The translations under genes were made by a program, and so were the position numbers. The notes beneath the pieces are model-generated. The model ran no database searches and had not been told where the DNA came from. It saw nothing but the letters and a program-made list of their open reading frames with translations. Below, in pieces: positions 63,103-64,000 of a DNA stretch of 64,000 nt; the stretch's first letter is position 1, and the number at the start of each line of letters is the position of its first letter. The DNA is from Levilactobacillus angrenensis. Its GTDB lineage: Bacteria; Bacillota; Bacilli; Lactobacillales; Lactobacillaceae. The stretch lies in assembly GCF_003946085.1 (NCBI RefSeq), contig NZ_RHOB01000007.1, positions 62,001 through 126,000 of the forward strand. Reading direction: 5' to 3'.

Positions 63103-64000
63103 ATGTCTATTATTTCTGATATTTACGCACGCGAAGTCTTAGATTCTCGTGGTAACCCAACTGTTGAAGTTGAACTTTACACTGAAGCCGGTGCTATGGG
63201 CAGGGGAATCGTTCCTTCTGGTGCCTCAACCGGTGAACACGAAGCCGTTGAACTTCGTGATGGCGACAAGAGTCGTTTCATGGGTAAGGGTGTTACTAAG
63301 GCTGTTGACAACGTAAACAACATCATCGCCAAGGAAATCGTTGGCTACGATGTTACCGACCAACGGGCCATTGACCAAGCCATGATCGACTTGGACGGTA
63401 CGCCAAACAAGGGTAAGTTAGGTGCTAACGCTATCTTAGGTGTTTCCTTAGCTGCTGCCCGGGCTGCTGCTGACGAATTAGGCCAACCTCTGTACAACTA
63501 CTTAGGCGGCTTCAACGGCCACGTCCTTCCTACGCCAATGATGAACGTTATCAACGGTGGGAAGCACGCCAACAACAAGGTTGATTTCCAAGAATTCATG
63601 ATTATGCCTGTTGGTGCCAAGACTGTCAAGGAAGCTATCCGGATGGGTTCAGAAACGTTCCACAACTTGAAGAACTTGTTGAACGAAAAGGGCTACTCCA
63701 CGGCCGTTGGTGATGAAGGTGGGTTTGCACCTGACCTGAAGAACAACGAAGAACCATTCGAAATCTTAGTTGAAGCTATCAAGAACGCCGGCTACGTACC
63801 TGGTAAGGACGTTGCTATCGCCTTTGACTGTGCCTCATCAGAATTCTACAATGCCGACACCAAGAAGTACGAACTTAAGGGTGACGGTAAGGAATACACT
63901 GCCGAAGAATTTGTTAGCTTGCTGGAAAGCATCGTTGACAAGTACCCAGTTGTTTCCATCGAAGATCCTCTGGACGAAAACGAATGGGAAGACTGGCAAA
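63103..64000 (+). CDS. eno: Enolase (3' end beyond window)
   Basis: The start ATG at 63103 follows AAGGAGAG, and the frame stays open to the window end (299 codons seen of about 440 usual). It reads [20 protein letters not shown], then [39 protein letters not shown], the catalytic-loop [11 protein letters not shown] and the metal-site region [14 protein letters not shown]. It converts 2-phosphoglycerate to PEP. Very strong codon bias, as in gap and pgk. Confidence 0.98.
   Translation, partial: MSIISDIYAREVLDSRGNPTVEVELYTEAGAMGRGIVPSGASTGEHEAVELRDGDKSRFMGKGVTKAVDNVNNIIAKEIVGYDVTDQRAIDQAMIDLDGTPNKGKLGANAILGVSLAAARAAADELGQPLYNYLGGFNGHVLPTPMMNVINGGKHANNKVDFQEFMIMPVGAKTVKEAIRMGSETFHNLKNLLNEKGYSTAVGDEGGFAPDLKNNEEPFEILVEAIKNAGYVPGKDVAIAFDCASSEFYNADTKKYELKGDGKEYTAEEFVSLLESIVDKYPVVSIEDPLDENEWEDWQ

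Overview
The window reads as chromosome of a low-to-mid GC Firmicute of the family Lactobacillaceae, most likely the Levilactobacillus (L. brevis) group. This rests on gene order (comFA-comFC-hpf-secA-prfB, hprK-lgt-gpsA-galU-trxB, rapZ-yvcK-whiA, cggR-gap-pgk-tpi-eno), on B. subtilis-type control sites (CIRCE, CtsR, Pho box, Rex) and on protein lengths. The genus is an inference.

Layout. 1-5007: a LysR regulator divergent from a truncated gene, then a MerR-like regulator, two aldo/keto reductases, a nitroreductase and an SDR (redox accessory cluster). 5237-10961: ABC-F ATPase (minus strand), the NADH sensor rex, and groES-groEL under a CIRCE operator. 11570-16754: KimA-type potassium importer, lrgAB (minus strand) and tagO. 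17477-25171: yigZ (minus strand), comFA-comFC, hpf, secA, and prfB with its +1 frameshift. 25895-34457: PDZ membrane protein-phoP-phoR, a Pho box, then pstS-C-A-B-B-phoU, a complete phosphate-starvation module. 34836-41873: PspC-like and YvlD-like envelope genes, hprK-lgt-gpsA-galU-trxB, an HD hydrolase and a GNAT-like protein. 42047-46956: uvrB-uvrA. 47339-51050: DUF308 membrane protein, an AT-rich lipoprotein gene and CoA-disulfide reductase. 51292-55471: rapZ-yvcK-whiA and clpP (minus strand). 55943-58215: LytTR regulator with a LiaF-like membrane protein, and two identical tRNA-Arg(CCG) genes flanking an ECF S-component gene. 58613-64000: cggR-gap-pgk-tpi-eno, with eno cut by the window end.

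Most of the window is ordinary housekeeping. What is unusual lies between the genes. A family of dispersed repeats occurs here in at least ten full or partial copies. Two copies are full length (641 and 643 bp) with matching terminal inverted repeats. One is a 126-bp palindrome built from two right ends. The rest are truncated or rearranged. The copies are strongly skewed to gene 3' ends and are present at four of the five convergent junctions. Internal hairpins change sequence between copies while keeping their pairing, which suggests a structured nucleic acid rather than drifting spacer DNA. I do not recognise this family. It is the best candidate for something undescribed in the window.
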